The notes beneath the pieces are model-generated. The model made no database searches, was not told where the DNA came from, and worked only from the letters and a program-made list of their open reading frames with translations. This document shows, one piece after another, positions 27,585 to 36,682 of a DNA stretch of 64,000 nucleotides. Source of the stretch: Fusobacterium naviforme (lineage in GTDB: Bacteria; Bacillota; Clostridia; Lachnospirales; Lachnospiraceae); NCBI GenBank assembly GCA_003014445.1, contig PYGH01000005.1, positions 1 to 64,000 of the forward strand. The letters are read 5' to 3'. Position 1 is the first letter of the stretch, and the number at the start of each line of letters is the position of its first letter. The position numbers were made by a program, and so were the translations under genes.

Positions 27585-27639
27585 CCCAAGTACATCCTCC
27601 CTCTCGCAGACAGGCCTGCGGCGGGAGGATGCACTTGGG
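27585..27639 (-). promoter_or_regulatory. Long hairpin in the leader of the zinc-ribbon gene
   Basis: Seventeen-base arms at 27585-27601 and 27623-27639 pair with one mismatch. Inside, CGCAG (27605-27609) pairs with CTGCG (27616-27620). It lies between the ABC permease stop and the zinc-ribbon start. No T-tract follows, so it looks like an RNA structural or processing element more than a terminator. Confidence 0.5.
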
Positions 27640-27662
27640 TAGCTGTGATCATCATACCACAC

Positions 27663-28520
27663 TTATCTTCTGCCGAAAAAGGGGGAAAATTGTTCCTGTC
27701 TCTCTCCTTCGCAGGACAGCGCCTTCTCCGCAAGGACGAGAAGGAGCAGGGAGAGCAGCAGCTCCATCGCAATTCCACAGACCGCAATCAGCTGTGCGGA
27801 AACTGCTATATCTGTATACAGAGTAGCCGGGAAGAGCGCCCCTCCGGATATCACAGAGAGCACCGCAGAGTATACCGTAAGCGGAGACAGAAAGAGTACC
27901 CATTTTGACAGCGCTGCTCCGCCAAGTCCCCGCAGCAGAAAATCGAGTCCATAGGGCGCGAAGAAGATCAGCACAAGCAAGGCATAGGTCTCCGCCGCCG
28001 CTGTGCTGCTCAGCGCTGCACGCGAGGAGAAGAACATCCCCGCACTTCCCACAAGCAGCGTCAGCGCTACACAGGAAAGGAACAAAAACAGCAGCCCTGT
28101 GAGCTGAACTCCTCCGTACAACAGCACCGCCGCAAAGACAGGAGCGGCAGAGACGAGCAATACCATCATGGAGCTGAGCTCTGAAAAAAGATTTCCCAAT
28201 ACAAGATCCATGCTCTTCATCTGTGTGCTCCGCAGAAGATCTAGGGTGCCGCGCTCCCGCTCCCCACTGATGCTTCCGGCTGTGCGCGCCGGCATGAGCA
28301 CGGCCAGCACCGCGAATTCCATCCAGGCGAGGGCCCGGAAGAATTTCAAAAAGACCGCATATTGCAGCTCTCCCGTATTCCCCGCCTCCCGCAGAGCCAC
28401 CGCCATAGAGAGCAGCGCCGCTGTCACAAGCACAGTATTCAGAATCAGAAGCAGCAGCGAATAGCGGCTGTTTCTCGCCGTCCGTCTCTGTTCGCGCTCA
28501 TAAATCGGATTCATCATCAT
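27663..28520 (-). CDS. ABC-2 type transporter permease
   Basis: A 285-residue membrane protein with about six hydrophobic segments and an N-terminal cytoplasmic start (NPIYEREQRRTARNSRYS). GSISGERERGTLDLLRSTQ is the typical loop of ABC-2 permeases, where the phrase -ERE-GTL-LL- precedes the second helix. It overlaps the 3' end of the ATPase gene by 23 bases. It should form the channel for the adjoining ATPase. The substrate is unknown. Confidence 0.9.
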   Translation of the reverse strand: MMMNPIYEREQRRTARNSRYSLLLLILNTVLVTAALLSMAVALREAGNTGELQYAVFLKFFRALAWMEFAVLAVLMPARTAGSISGERERGTLDLLRSTQMKSMDLVLGNLFSELSSMMVLLVSAAPVFAAVLLYGGVQLTGLLFLFLSCVALTLLVGSAGMFFSSRAALSSTAAAETYALLVLIFFAPYGLDFLLRGLGGAALSKWVLFLSPLTVYSAVLSVISGGALFPATLYTDIAVSAQLIAVCGIAMELLLSLLLLVLAEKALSCEGERQEQFSPFFGRR

Positions 28521-29460
28521 TTTTAAGAATCACTCTCTCCTCTCCTCCGCCGGTCATCTGTAAAAAGAAGGATTCCAGATTCCCGGGCTCCCTCATAAAG
28601 CCGCTGACAGGGATATCGCTCTCGATCAGCTCTCTCAAGAGCTCCGCCTCCTGCTCCACCGTTCCCTCAAATGCGAGGCTGAAGCTGCGGTCCATGAGTG
28701 TCACCGAGCGCACCAGAGGATGTGCCCGGAATATTCCAAGTGCCGTCTTCTCTCCACTCAGAACGGAGATGCGCAGCGGATTGGAATTCTCTATCCTGGC
28801 CAAAATCTGCGACACCTCTCCGCTTACCTTGACCGCTCCGCTCTCCAGAATCGCAATATCCGTACAGATCTCGGAGAGCTCTGAGAGCACATGGGAGCTG
28901 ATCAGCACAGTCTTTCCGCTGTCACAGAGCTCGCAGAGCATTTCCCGCACAGAAAAGCGACTCCGCGGATCCAGACCACTCGTCGGCTCATCCAGAATCA
29001 GATAAGCCGGATCGTGAATGAGCGCACGTGCAATGCTGATTCGCTGCTGCATTCCCCGGGACAGCGCCCTCAGCTCACTCCTGCTCCGGTCTGCAAGCCC
29101 CACACGCTCCAGAAGCTCCTCGCAGCGCACCCGCCCGGTTCTTCCGCACAGCCCAAAGCCCGCCGCAAAAAATTCCATGTATTCAATCACACTCAGATTG
29201 TCGTAAGCCCCGAAGTAGTCTGGGACATAACCAATCAGCATGCGGGCCTCCGCCGTCCTGCGCAGTGTGTCCAGTCCGTCGATCTGCACCTCCCCGCTGT
29301 CCGGGCGCAGCAGCCCCGCTATGATACGGAGCAATGTCGTCTTGCCCGCACCATTCTGCCCCATCAGCCCGAAGAGCGCGCCCTCCGGGACCTCCAGCGA
29401 GAGCTGCTTCAGGGCCCGCAGCTCCCCGTAATGCTTCTCCAATCTGGAAACCCTCAGCAT
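28498..29460 (-). CDS. ABC transporter ATP-binding protein
   Basis: A 320-residue ATPase: Walker A GQNGAGKTT near residue 35, signature LSRGMQQRI, Walker B LILDEPTSGLDP and the switch-loop ISSHVLSE. The ATG at 29460 overlaps the stop codon of the preceding gene (TGATG); a GTG one codon earlier is the alternative. About 100 C-terminal residues follow the ATPase core, as in ABC-2 ATPases linked to GldA-type modules. It works with the permease and probably the large auxiliary protein. Confidence 0.92.
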   Translation of the reverse strand: MLRVSRLEKHYGELRALKQLSLEVPEGALFGLMGQNGAGKTTLLRIIAGLLRPDSGEVQIDGLDTLRRTAEARMLIGYVPDYFGAYDNLSVIEYMEFFAAGFGLCGRTGRVRCEELLERVGLADRSRSELRALSRGMQQRISIARALIHDPAYLILDEPTSGLDPRSRFSVREMLCELCDSGKTVLISSHVLSELSEICTDIAILESGAVKVSGEVSQILARIENSNPLRISVLSGEKTALGIFRAHPLVRSVTLMDRSFSLAFEGTVEQEAELLRELIESDIPVSGFMREPGNLESFFLQMTGGGEERVILKNDDESDL

Positions 29461-31787
29461 CACTCCTCCTCTCCGATCACGGTGAGCATGGGGAGAGCTG
29501 TATCAAGCCGCCCCGCCGCGCTGTCTGTCCCCTCCGCGTAACGAACCGTGATCATATTGTCCGGAGAGAGATAATGCCTGAGCTCCGACGCCCGGAAGGA
29601 ACGCTTGCCGCTCTCAATATCTTCAAAATTTCCGTTCTCATAGTTATAGAAGGAAATGCTTCCGCGGAAGCTGTGCGCACCGCTCTCTCCGTCTGTGTGC
29701 TCGAACAGTGCATCCGGCTCCTCCAGCACGAGCTCCTCTACCTTAAAGGAGCTTCCCAGCAGATAGCCCAGCACCACCGGGTCGCCGCGGTAGTAGGAGT
29801 TTGTCGCCGCAATATAATCTCCGCTCAGAACCTCCGGTGTCCGGATCAGAGCCGAGCGGCAGATGCTCCCGTCACGCTCATTGTTCACAGAGATCGTGGA
29901 GGTCACAAGCGTCATCCCAAAATTCTTAAGCCCGGCATCCAGCACAGGACTTTCGCCATCTGCGGACTCAGAAAAGGCAATAATACGCGCATCCGCGGAG
30001 TAGGAGGTCGTCGTATCTGAGAGATAGAAGGCGAGGAAATTGGCCCGCTCCAGTGCTCTGAGCCTTGCATCCTGCCCCGCGGCGCCGTCATAGACTCCGC
30101 TCAGAAAGGCCGCCACTGTCGCGCTGTCATTCAGCGGAATGTGATAGAGCGTGCGCTCACTCACATTGATGCTCTCTCCCTCCTTCATGCTGCCGAGCGG
30201 GATAATCTTCCCGTAGAGCACGACAGCTGCATTGGAGACTGCAAAGGGGAAATGATTTGTGACCTCCCCCGTACAGTCATCACCAAACACAGAGAGCTCT
30301 CCCGAAAACCCGATGCCCTCCTGATTTGCCCTGCCGCTCCTGATCTTAAAAAAATGAGAGCGGAAGGGTTCCGTGCTATTCACGGTCAGCTCCCGGGACT
30401 TTCCCTGCTCCCGGATGATCACATCTGCCTCCCCCCCCTCCGCGCGAAGCTGCTTCTGGTTCAGCGCTGTCGTGAGCGGTGAGAGCTCACTTCCATCCCG
30501 AATTTGTACGCTGTAGCTGCTGCTGTAAGGATTCCGGAGATTCAGGTAGCTCGTATCATTCACTGCATCCTCTCCCGCCTCACAGATACGGGCATAGGAA
30601 TAAAAACTGTCCTCAAAGCGGGTTGCAGAGCTCAGGGCAAAAATCACAGCCGCAAAGCCCAGCGCAAGCACAGGCACAATCCGCCTGTAGTAGAGCTCCA
30701 GCGAGTGTTTTCTCAGCGTGAGATACAGCAGCGGTCCGACACAGAGCAGATAGAAACCCAGCACCGCACCATAAGCCCCGAGATTTGGAAGCAGACCCGG
30801 GGAGCCGCTGTCTATCAGGGACTGCGCAGACCAGTATTCGTCGTGCTCCGTCCCGTATGCCTCTGAGGCCAGCCGATCCAGCCGCGTGCTTCCGAGCGTT
30901 TTTGTGAGGAGCATATCCGTAAAGCTGCTGTGCGTCTCCGCGTAGGAGGAGATATCCGAAAAATCGAAGGAAGCTACCGCGAGCGCGCCCTTTCCCTTAT
31001 TTGCAGCGGTAATCAGCGGCTCAGAATCCGAAGAAAACAGCACGGTGCCGCCGTGCAGAGAAAAGTGTACCAGCGGGAGCGTCAGCTCCTCCGCCCCCGG
31101 CGCATCCGCCTCCTGAAGCTCCGAGAGATTCAGCGTCAGCTCCTCCGGGCTCTCATAGATATCGTCCAGAAATTCCGGCGCGATGATGCCCAGCGTATCA
31201 TTCACCCGCTCTCCGGTTCCCAGCATCAGCACGCCGCCGTCCCGCATCCACTGCATCAGAGCGCGCATCTGCTCGACATCCAGTCGCGAGAGCCTGTAGC
31301 CATTGACGACGATCACATCAAAGGAATCCAGCTGTCTTCGCTCGGAGGGGAAGCTGTCTCCCGCAAGAACATAGCTGTGGGTGCGCAGCTGCCCGTAATT
31401 CACAGAGGCGCGATCCAGATAGGAGAGCGCCTCGGGCCTGTCCGAGAGTATGCCAATGAAGAGCTCCGGCGTCGTCACATTGATATTCAGCGTATGTGAA
31501 GACTCCGAGACGAGCTCTCCCGCCTCATTTTTGATGAGCAGTACCAGCTGGTCCGAACCCACGCCGATCGGTACGACATACTGCGCCCGCTGCGTCTCTG
31601 CGGCCGCAAGCTCCAGCGGATATTCATAGGCGTAGCACTCGCCGTCCGACTGACGCGTCAGGATCTCAAGCGTTCCCTTCAGCTCTGTCTGCTCCTCATT
31701 CTTTAAGCTCAGCGTCAGGGGAAGCTCTCGCCCGCCCTTTGCGCTGTTTCCGTATCCATACTCAAGCTCGATCGCTACCATTGGCAA
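29460..31787 (-). CDS. Large ABC-associated membrane protein with amidotransferase-like fold
   Basis: A 775-residue protein encoded just before the ABC genes. Residues 1-105 look like a beta-sandwich. Residues 108-200 carry a class I glutamine-amidotransferase-like Rossmann pattern (FIGILSDRPEA, SFDVIVVNGYRL, MRDGGVLMLGTG). Two hydrophobic helices follow at about 337-357 and 369-387, then a 385-residue C-terminal domain. Similar proteins are normally exported, yet no signal peptide is encoded. The frame starts at a TTG (31787; ATG two codons later) lying inside the end of the histidine kinase gene, with AAGGA upstream. An N-terminal truncation is possible. It is probably an accessory subunit of the ABC-2 transporter; that is inference from position. 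Confidence 0.75.
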   Translation of the reverse strand: MPMVAIELEYGYGNSAKGGRELPLTLSLKNEEQTELKGTLEILTRQSDGECYAYEYPLELAAAETQRAQYVVPIGVGSDQLVLLIKNEAGELVSESSHTLNINVTTPELFIGILSDRPEALSYLDRASVNYGQLRTHSYVLAGDSFPSERRQLDSFDVIVVNGYRLSRLDVEQMRALMQWMRDGGVLMLGTGERVNDTLGIIAPEFLDDIYESPEELTLNLSELQEADAPGAEELTLPLVHFSLHGGTVLFSSDSEPLITAANKGKGALAVASFDFSDISSYAETHSSFTDMLLTKTLGSTRLDRLASEAYGTEHDEYWSAQSLIDSGSPGLLPNLGAYGAVLGFYLLCVGPLLYLTLRKHSLELYYRRIVPVLALGFAAVIFALSSATRFEDSFYSYARICEAGEDAVNDTSYLNLRNPYSSSYSVQIRDGSELSPLTTALNQKQLRAEGGEADVIIREQGKSRELTVNSTEPFRSHFFKIRSGRANQEGIGFSGELSVFGDDCTGEVTNHFPFAVSNAAVVLYGKIIPLGSMKEGESINVSERTLYHIPLNDSATVAAFLSGVYDGAAGQDARLRALERANFLAFYLSDTTTSYSADARIIAFSESADGESPVLDAGLKNFGMTLVTSTISVNNERDGSICRSALIRTPEVLSGDYIAATNSYYRGDPVVLGYLLGSSFKVEELVLEEPDALFEHTDGESGAHSFRGSISFYNYENGNFEDIESGKRSFRASELRHYLSPDNMITVRYAEGTDSAAGRLDTALPMLTVIGEEE

Positions 31788-32916
31788 ATTTTTCCTTGTC
31801 CAGATCCAGATGCACCGGCAGCGTCACCGTGAAGGAGGTCCCCGAGAGGTCGCTCGTCACCGCGATGCTTCCGCCGTGCATCTCAACAATATTTCTCGCA
31901 ATTGCCAGCCCCAGCCCCGTGCCGCCGGTGTTCCGGGAGCGCGACTGCTCCACGCGGTAGAACTTCTCAAAAATCAGCGGAAGCTCCTCCGCCGGAATCA
32001 CGCGGCCGTAGTTGATCACGCGAACGGTGACTGTCTCTGTCTCAGCCTCCACCTTCACGCGAATCTGCTTGCCCTCCGCCCCGTACTTGATCGCATTGTT
32101 TACGAGATTCTCAAAGAGCCGGGCCAGAAGATTCGGGTCCGCCGTAATCGTGAGCGCCGGGACATTGCTCTCCAGCGCATACTGAAGTCCCGCGGAGACA
32201 AAATTCGGATAGAACTCCGTGAGCAGCTGCTCCAGAAGCTTCACTATATCTATACTCGCAACCCGCATCGCGATCCTGCCATAGCTCAGCTTCGTCAGGC
32301 CAAAGAGATCATTGATGAGCTGCTGGAGCTTTCGCGACTTCGTGTAGGCGATCTCCAGATAGCGCTCCCGCGTCTCCCCGGGAAGCTCCTTCTTCTCCGA
32401 AAGTATCTCCAGATAACCGATGATCGAGGTGAGCGGTGTCCTCAGATCATGGGCAATATTGGTAATGAGCTCATTTTTCGTACGCTCGGACTCCCGCTCT
32501 CTGTCCATCAGCTTCCGTATATCCTCGGTCATGGAGTTCAGATTTGCCGCCATCTCCGCAAACTCATCGTCTCCCTCCACCTCCACAGAGGCATTCAGAT
32601 CGCCTCCTGCAATGGCCTGCATGGTCTCTGAGATACGGCTGATGTAGACAAAGGATTTCCTCTGCAGCAGCCAGAAGACAAGCGCAAAGAGACAGATTCC
32701 GAACAACACAAAGAGAAGGACAGCAATCAGACGGAAATCTGCCACGGATGCCAGAAATCCTTCCTCTGAATGTAGCTCCTTCTCATAGTCCGCCACTGTG
32801 AGCAGATTCCTCACCAGAAAAAATTCAGCGACCAGCGTCACCAGAAAGCTGTAAGAAATCGAAACAAAAACCTTTCTGCGGAAGCTCTCCCCCGCATTTG
32901 GTCTCTCACTTTTCAA
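31762..32916 (-). CDS. VanS-like sensor histidine kinase
   Basis: A 384-residue kinase with two membrane helices (about 15-38 and 60-85), a short extracellular loop and a HAMP linker. The phosphoacceptor histidine is in NIAHDLRTPLTSIIGYLE, followed by N, G1 and G2 boxes (NLVNNAIKYG, RNTGGTGLGLAIARNI). The TTG start at 32916 lies within the response-regulator stop region (11-base overlap), which couples translation. It is the cognate kinase of the regulator immediately upstream. The 26-base overlap with the next gene links it to the ABC module. Confidence 0.93.
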   Translation of the reverse strand: MKSERPNAGESFRRKVFVSISYSFLVTLVAEFFLVRNLLTVADYEKELHSEEGFLASVADFRLIAVLLFVLFGICLFALVFWLLQRKSFVYISRISETMQAIAGGDLNASVEVEGDDEFAEMAANLNSMTEDIRKLMDRERESERTKNELITNIAHDLRTPLTSIIGYLEILSEKKELPGETRERYLEIAYTKSRKLQQLINDLFGLTKLSYGRIAMRVASIDIVKLLEQLLTEFYPNFVSAGLQYALESNVPALTITADPNLLARLFENLVNNAIKYGAEGKQIRVKVEAETETVTVRVINYGRVIPAEELPLIFEKFYRVEQSRSRNTGGTGLGLAIARNIVEMHGGSIAVTSDLSGTSFTVTLPVHLDLDKEKFANGSDRA

Positions 32917-33613
32917 TTTTGTATCCCACTCCCCAGACAGTCGTTATGATCTTCTCGCTGCGGGTGTCCTCCTTCATCTTGCCGCGGAGCCTGCGGATAT
33001 GGACCATAACTGTGTTATTGGCCTCGTATACCTTCTCATTCCACACCTTCTCAAAGATCTCATCCGTCGAAAAGACCTTGCCCGGATTGCTCGCGAGGAG
33101 AAAGAGTATGTCAAATTCTATCGGTGTGAGACGTATCTCCTCCCCGTCGATTGTGACCTTGTGGTTGTCCCGGTTAATCTTTAGGCTGCGCACGGAGATC
33201 TCATTCTGACTCTGCTCCTCCACCGCGCCGCTTCTCGGATTGAGCTGCATATACCGGCGCAGCTGACTCTTTACGCGGGCCGTGAGCTCCAGCGGATTAA
33301 AGGGCTTCGTGACATAATCGTCCGCTCCGGTTCCGAGCCCCTTGATCTTATCGAGATCCGCGCTCTTTGCGCTCAGCATGATGATGGGAATATTTCTGCT
33401 CTCGCGTATCCTTTCGCACATCTCAAGTCCGTTCATTCCCGGCATCATAATATCCAGAAGCACAAGGTGGATTTCCTCCCGCTCCAGCAGCGCCAGTCCC
33501 TCCGCAGCGTTCTGCGCCTTCAGCACCCGGTAGCCGTCGCTCACCAGATAGATCTCCACCAGCTCCGCAATTTCCTTCTCATCGTCCACAACCAGTATCG
33601 TTGTCTGCTCCAT
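32906..33613 (-). CDS. OmpR/PhoB-family response regulator (VanR-like)
   Basis: A 235-residue regulator. The receiver domain carries VVDDEKEIAELVEIYL, the phosphoacceptor aspartate in LVLLDIMMPGMNG and the lysine in DDYVTKPFNPLEL. The C-terminal winged helix has TPIEFDILFLLASNPGKVFS and ends in the typical ITTVWGVGYKIEK. The ATG at 33613 has AAAGGAG upstream. It is similar in type to VanR regulators, and here it is paired with the VanS-like kinase and neighbours envelope genes. Confidence 0.94.
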   Translation of the reverse strand: MEQTTILVVDDEKEIAELVEIYLVSDGYRVLKAQNAAEGLALLEREEIHLVLLDIMMPGMNGLEMCERIRESRNIPIIMLSAKSADLDKIKGLGTGADDYVTKPFNPLELTARVKSQLRRYMQLNPRSGAVEEQSQNEISVRSLKINRDNHKVTIDGEEIRLTPIEFDILFLLASNPGKVFSTDEIFEKVWNEKVYEANNTVMVHIRRLRGKMKEDTRSEKIITTVWGVGYKIEK

Positions 33614-33674
33614 TTCGCTCCTTTCTTCGCCTCCGCTAAAGACTCTCTCAGTCTGCCGGCTCCCCGCGAGGAAC

Positions 33675-34358
33675 TCACACCTTGAAGCGGTAGCCCACGC
33701 CCCATATAGTCTCAATATACTGCGGCTTTGAGGAATCCAGCTCTATTTTCTCTCTGATCTTCTTGATATGCACCGTGACCGTCGCAATATCTCCTACGCT
33801 CTCCATACCCCATATCTCACGGAAGAGCTCATCCCGCGAATAGACGTGATTCGGGTTGGAGGCCAAAAAGGTCAGAAGGTCAAATTCCTTCGCAGTCAGT
33901 ACCTTCTCCTCTCCATTTACCCAGACCTTTCTCGCAGTTCTGTCTATCTTCAGTCCCCGTATCTCCAGAAGCTCGTTCTTTCCGGAGCCTATGAGGCGCT
34001 CGTAGCGATCCAGATGCGCCTTGACGCGCGCCACCATCTCCCCCGGAGAAAAGGGCTTTGTCATATAGTCATCCGCGCCAAGTCCCAGCCCGCGTATCTT
34101 GTCGATATCCTCCCGCTTTGCGCTGATGATGATGATAGGAGTGTTTTTCTTCTCCCGCACCATGCGGCATATCTCAAAGCCATCCATTCCCGGAAGCATG
34201 AGATCCAGAAGGATGAGATCATAGCTCCCCTCCAGCGCCTCCTGAAGGCCTGATGCGCCATCCTCGCATATCGTCGTCTCAAAGCGGTTGATCTCAAGAT
34301 AATCCCGCTCCAGCTCCGCAATGCTTCTGTCGTCCTCAATAATCAGAATTCTGCTCAC
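33675..34358 (-). CDS. OmpR/PhoB-family response regulator
   Basis: A 227-residue regulator: IIEDDRSIAELERDYL, the phosphorylated aspartate in LILLDLMLPGMDG, and a winged-helix output domain ending YIETIWGVGYRF. The start is GTG at 34358, with GGAAGGAG lying inside the last codons of the preceding kinase gene. It forms a second two-component pair with that kinase and is 61 bases ahead of the VanR-like regulator, giving the order HK-RR-RR-HK. Confidence 0.94.
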   Translation of the reverse strand: MSRILIIEDDRSIAELERDYLEINRFETTICEDGASGLQEALEGSYDLILLDLMLPGMDGFEICRMVREKKNTPIIIISAKREDIDKIRGLGLGADDYMTKPFSPGEMVARVKAHLDRYERLIGSGKNELLEIRGLKIDRTARKVWVNGEEKVLTAKEFDLLTFLASNPNHVYSRDELFREIWGMESVGDIATVTVHIKKIREKIELDSSKPQYIETIWGVGYRFKV

Positions 34359-34360
34359 GC

Positions 34361-35416
34361 TTAAAGTTCTCCTTCCACATATTTTCTCAGTGAAAAAATA
34401 ACTGTCGTCCCGACGCCGAGCTCACTGCGGGCCCACACTCTCCCGCCGTGGTCCTCGATGATCTTCTTTACGATGGACAGGCCTATGCCGCTGCCGCCCT
34501 TTGGATTTCTCGCGCTGTCCGCGCGGTAGAAGCGGTTGAAAATATTCGGGAGCTCATCCTTTGAGATTCCCCGGCCGTTGTCCTGTATCTCCGCCAGAAC
34601 AAAGTCTCCGTCATCCTTTAAACAGATCGAAATCTCCCCCTGCTCCTTATTGCTGTACTTCACAGAATTTCCCACGATATTATTGATGACCCGCTTCATC
34701 TGCTCCACGTCCGCGATCACCAGCACATCCTCAGGAACATTGCCCTCGTAAAAAAAACGTATCCCGGCCGCAGCCATCTCCGTTCCCACCTCGTCCGCGC
34801 AGTCGCGGAAGAAGGAATTCACCGCGATTTTCTCAAAATTGTAGGGGATGCGGTTCGCGTCAATCTTTGTGTAGAAGGTGAGCTCATCAATCAGACGATC
34901 CATATCGTTCGCCTTGTTGTAGATGGTGCGGATATAGCGGTCCATCTGCTCCGGACTCCGGGCGACGCCGTCGAGTATCCCCTCCACATAGCCCTTGATC
35001 GAGGTGATCGGGGTCTTCAGATCGTGGGTGATGTTGCTTAAGAGCTCCTTGCTGTCCCGGTCCGCCTGCAGCTTCTCCTCCTGATTCTCCTTCAGGCGGA
35101 TGCGCATCTCCTCAAAATCCTCCATGAGCTGCCGCACCTCGCTGTTTACATCCTCCGCGTCCAGCGCGTCCTCCAGATTCCCTTCCCTGATCTCATGCAT
35201 CGCCTGCTGAAGCTTCTCCAAGGGCTGGATAATACCGCTGTAAACCCAGAATGCCATGGAAAAAGCCACTATAACAAGCACAGCGATCCCCGAAGTGAGC
35301 ACCTGTGTGGTCAAGTGGGAATCGCTGTTTTTCCAGATTCCCAGGATGAACAGTGCCATGGGAATGATGATGATCATCAGGACCGAACCGAACAATCTGA
35401 TTCTGGTCTGCTTCAC
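34361..35416 (-). CDS. Sensor histidine kinase
   Basis: A 351-residue kinase with two membrane helices (about 7-27 and 41-61) and a very short outside loop, a HAMP domain, the H box SNITHDLKTPITSIKGYVEG and catalytic motifs (NIVGNSVKYSN, DNGRGISKDEL, GGSGIGLSIVKKI). The tiny extracytoplasmic loop suggests it senses the membrane or a partner protein rather than a soluble ligand. The start is GTG at 35416 with GGAGG upstream. It is cotranscribed with the next response regulator (3-base gap). Confidence 0.93.
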   Translation of the reverse strand: MKQTRIRLFGSVLMIIIIPMALFILGIWKNSDSHLTTQVLTSGIAVLVIVAFSMAFWVYSGIIQPLEKLQQAMHEIREGNLEDALDAEDVNSEVRQLMEDFEEMRIRLKENQEEKLQADRDSKELLSNITHDLKTPITSIKGYVEGILDGVARSPEQMDRYIRTIYNKANDMDRLIDELTFYTKIDANRIPYNFEKIAVNSFFRDCADEVGTEMAAAGIRFFYEGNVPEDVLVIADVEQMKRVINNIVGNSVKYSNKEQGEISICLKDDGDFVLAEIQDNGRGISKDELPNIFNRFYRADSARNPKGGSGIGLSIVKKIIEDHGGRVWARSELGVGTTVIFSLRKYVEGEL

Positions 35417-35448
35417 AGACAGTCCCTCCGATATAATAAATAATTAAA

Positions 35449-36633
35449 TCATCTGATATAGCTCTTTAGTGCCTCTGCCTTATCGGTTCTCTCCCACGGA
35501 AGCTGAAGATCATCTCTTCCGAAGTGCCCGTAGGAGGCAGTCTGACGGTAGATCGGCCGCTTTAAATCCAGCATGCGGATGATGCCGGCCGGGCGCAGAT
35601 CGAATTCCTTCCGGATAATCTCACAGAGCTTTTCATCCGAGAGCACGCCGGTTCCGAAGCTGTTTACAGAGACCGAGGTGGGCGTCGCGACGCCGATCGC
35701 GTAGGAGAGCTGAATCTCCACTGCGTCCGCAAGTCCTGCGGCGACAAGATTCTTTGCGACATAGCGCGCCGCATAGGAGGCGGAGCGATCCACCTTCGAA
35801 GGATCCTTCCCCGAAAAGGCGCCGCCGCCGTGACGCGCATAGCCGCCATAGGTATCAACGATGATCTTTCTTCCGGTGAGCCCGGAGTCTCCGTTCGGCC
35901 CCCCGATCACAAAGCGCCCGGTCGGATTGATATAAAAGCGGGTGTGCTCATCTATCATCTCCTGCGGAAGCACAGCGTCAAAGACATAGCGTCTGATATC
36001 CTCATGAATCTGCTCCTGCGTCACATCCGGATCATGCTGGGTGGACAGTACCACGGCATCGAGACGGGAAGGCTTCCCCTCCTCATCATATTCCACCGTG
36101 ACCTGGCTCTTGCCGTCCGGGCGGAGGTAGGGCAGGGTTCTGTCCTTCCTGAGCTCTGAGAGCTTCAGGCAGAGTCTGTGTGCAAGAGAGATCGGATACG
36201 GCATGAGCTCCTCCGTCTCGCGGCAGGCATAGCCGAACATCAGCCCCTGATCTCCTGCTCCCTGATTCAGAAGCTCCTCCTCGCTCCCCTCTCTCGCCTC
36301 CAGCGCGTGATCCACGCCCTGTGCAATATCCGGCGACTGCTCATGAATTGCGGTCAGCACTGCGCAGGTGTCGCAGTCAAAGCCGTACTTTCCTCTGGTG
36401 TAGCCGATATCCCGTATTGTATCTCTCACGATCTGCTGGTAATCAATATGTGCAGTGGTCGAGATCTCCCCCATCAGAACGACCAGTCCGGTTGTGGTGC
36501 TGGTCTCGCAGGCGACCCGGCTCTCCGGATCAATTGTGAGCAGCGCATCCAGAACCGCGTCAGAAATCTGATCACAGACCTTGTCCGGATGTCCCTCCGT
36601 CACCGATTCGGAAGTAAATAATCTTCTCTCCAT
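35449..36633 (-). CDS. metK: S-adenosylmethionine synthetase
   Basis: A 394-residue enzyme that makes SAM from methionine and ATP. It has the start motif [22 protein letters not shown], the signature [12 protein letters not shown] and the P-loop-like [16 protein letters not shown]. No SAM riboswitch is visible in the 49-base gap from murA. It supplies SAM used by, among others, the radical-SAM maturase and methyltransferase in this window. Confidence 0.97.
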   Translation of the reverse strand: MERRLFTSESVTEGHPDKVCDQISDAVLDALLTIDPESRVACETSTTTGLVVLMGEISTTAHIDYQQIVRDTIRDIGYTRGKYGFDCDTCAVLTAIHEQSPDIAQGVDHALEAREGSEEELLNQGAGDQGLMFGYACRETEELMPYPISLAHRLCLKLSELRKDRTLPYLRPDGKSQVTVEYDEEGKPSRLDAVVLSTQHDPDVTQEQIHEDIRRYVFDAVLPQEMIDEHTRFYINPTGRFVIGGPNGDSGLTGRKIIVDTYGGYARHGGGAFSGKDPSKVDRSASYAARYVAKNLVAAGLADAVEIQLSYAIGVATPTSVSVNSFGTGVLSDEKLCEIIRKEFDLRPAGIIRMLDLKRPIYRQTASYGHFGRDDLQLPWERTDKAEALKSYIR

Positions 36634-36682
36634 CTCTCCATCCTTTCAATCATCCCGCACTGTCCGGAGCAGCCGCGCTGTC

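Noticed and set aside
36634-36682. Possible SAM riboswitch before metK
   Set aside because: The gap to murA is only 49 bases and shows no SAM-box structure.
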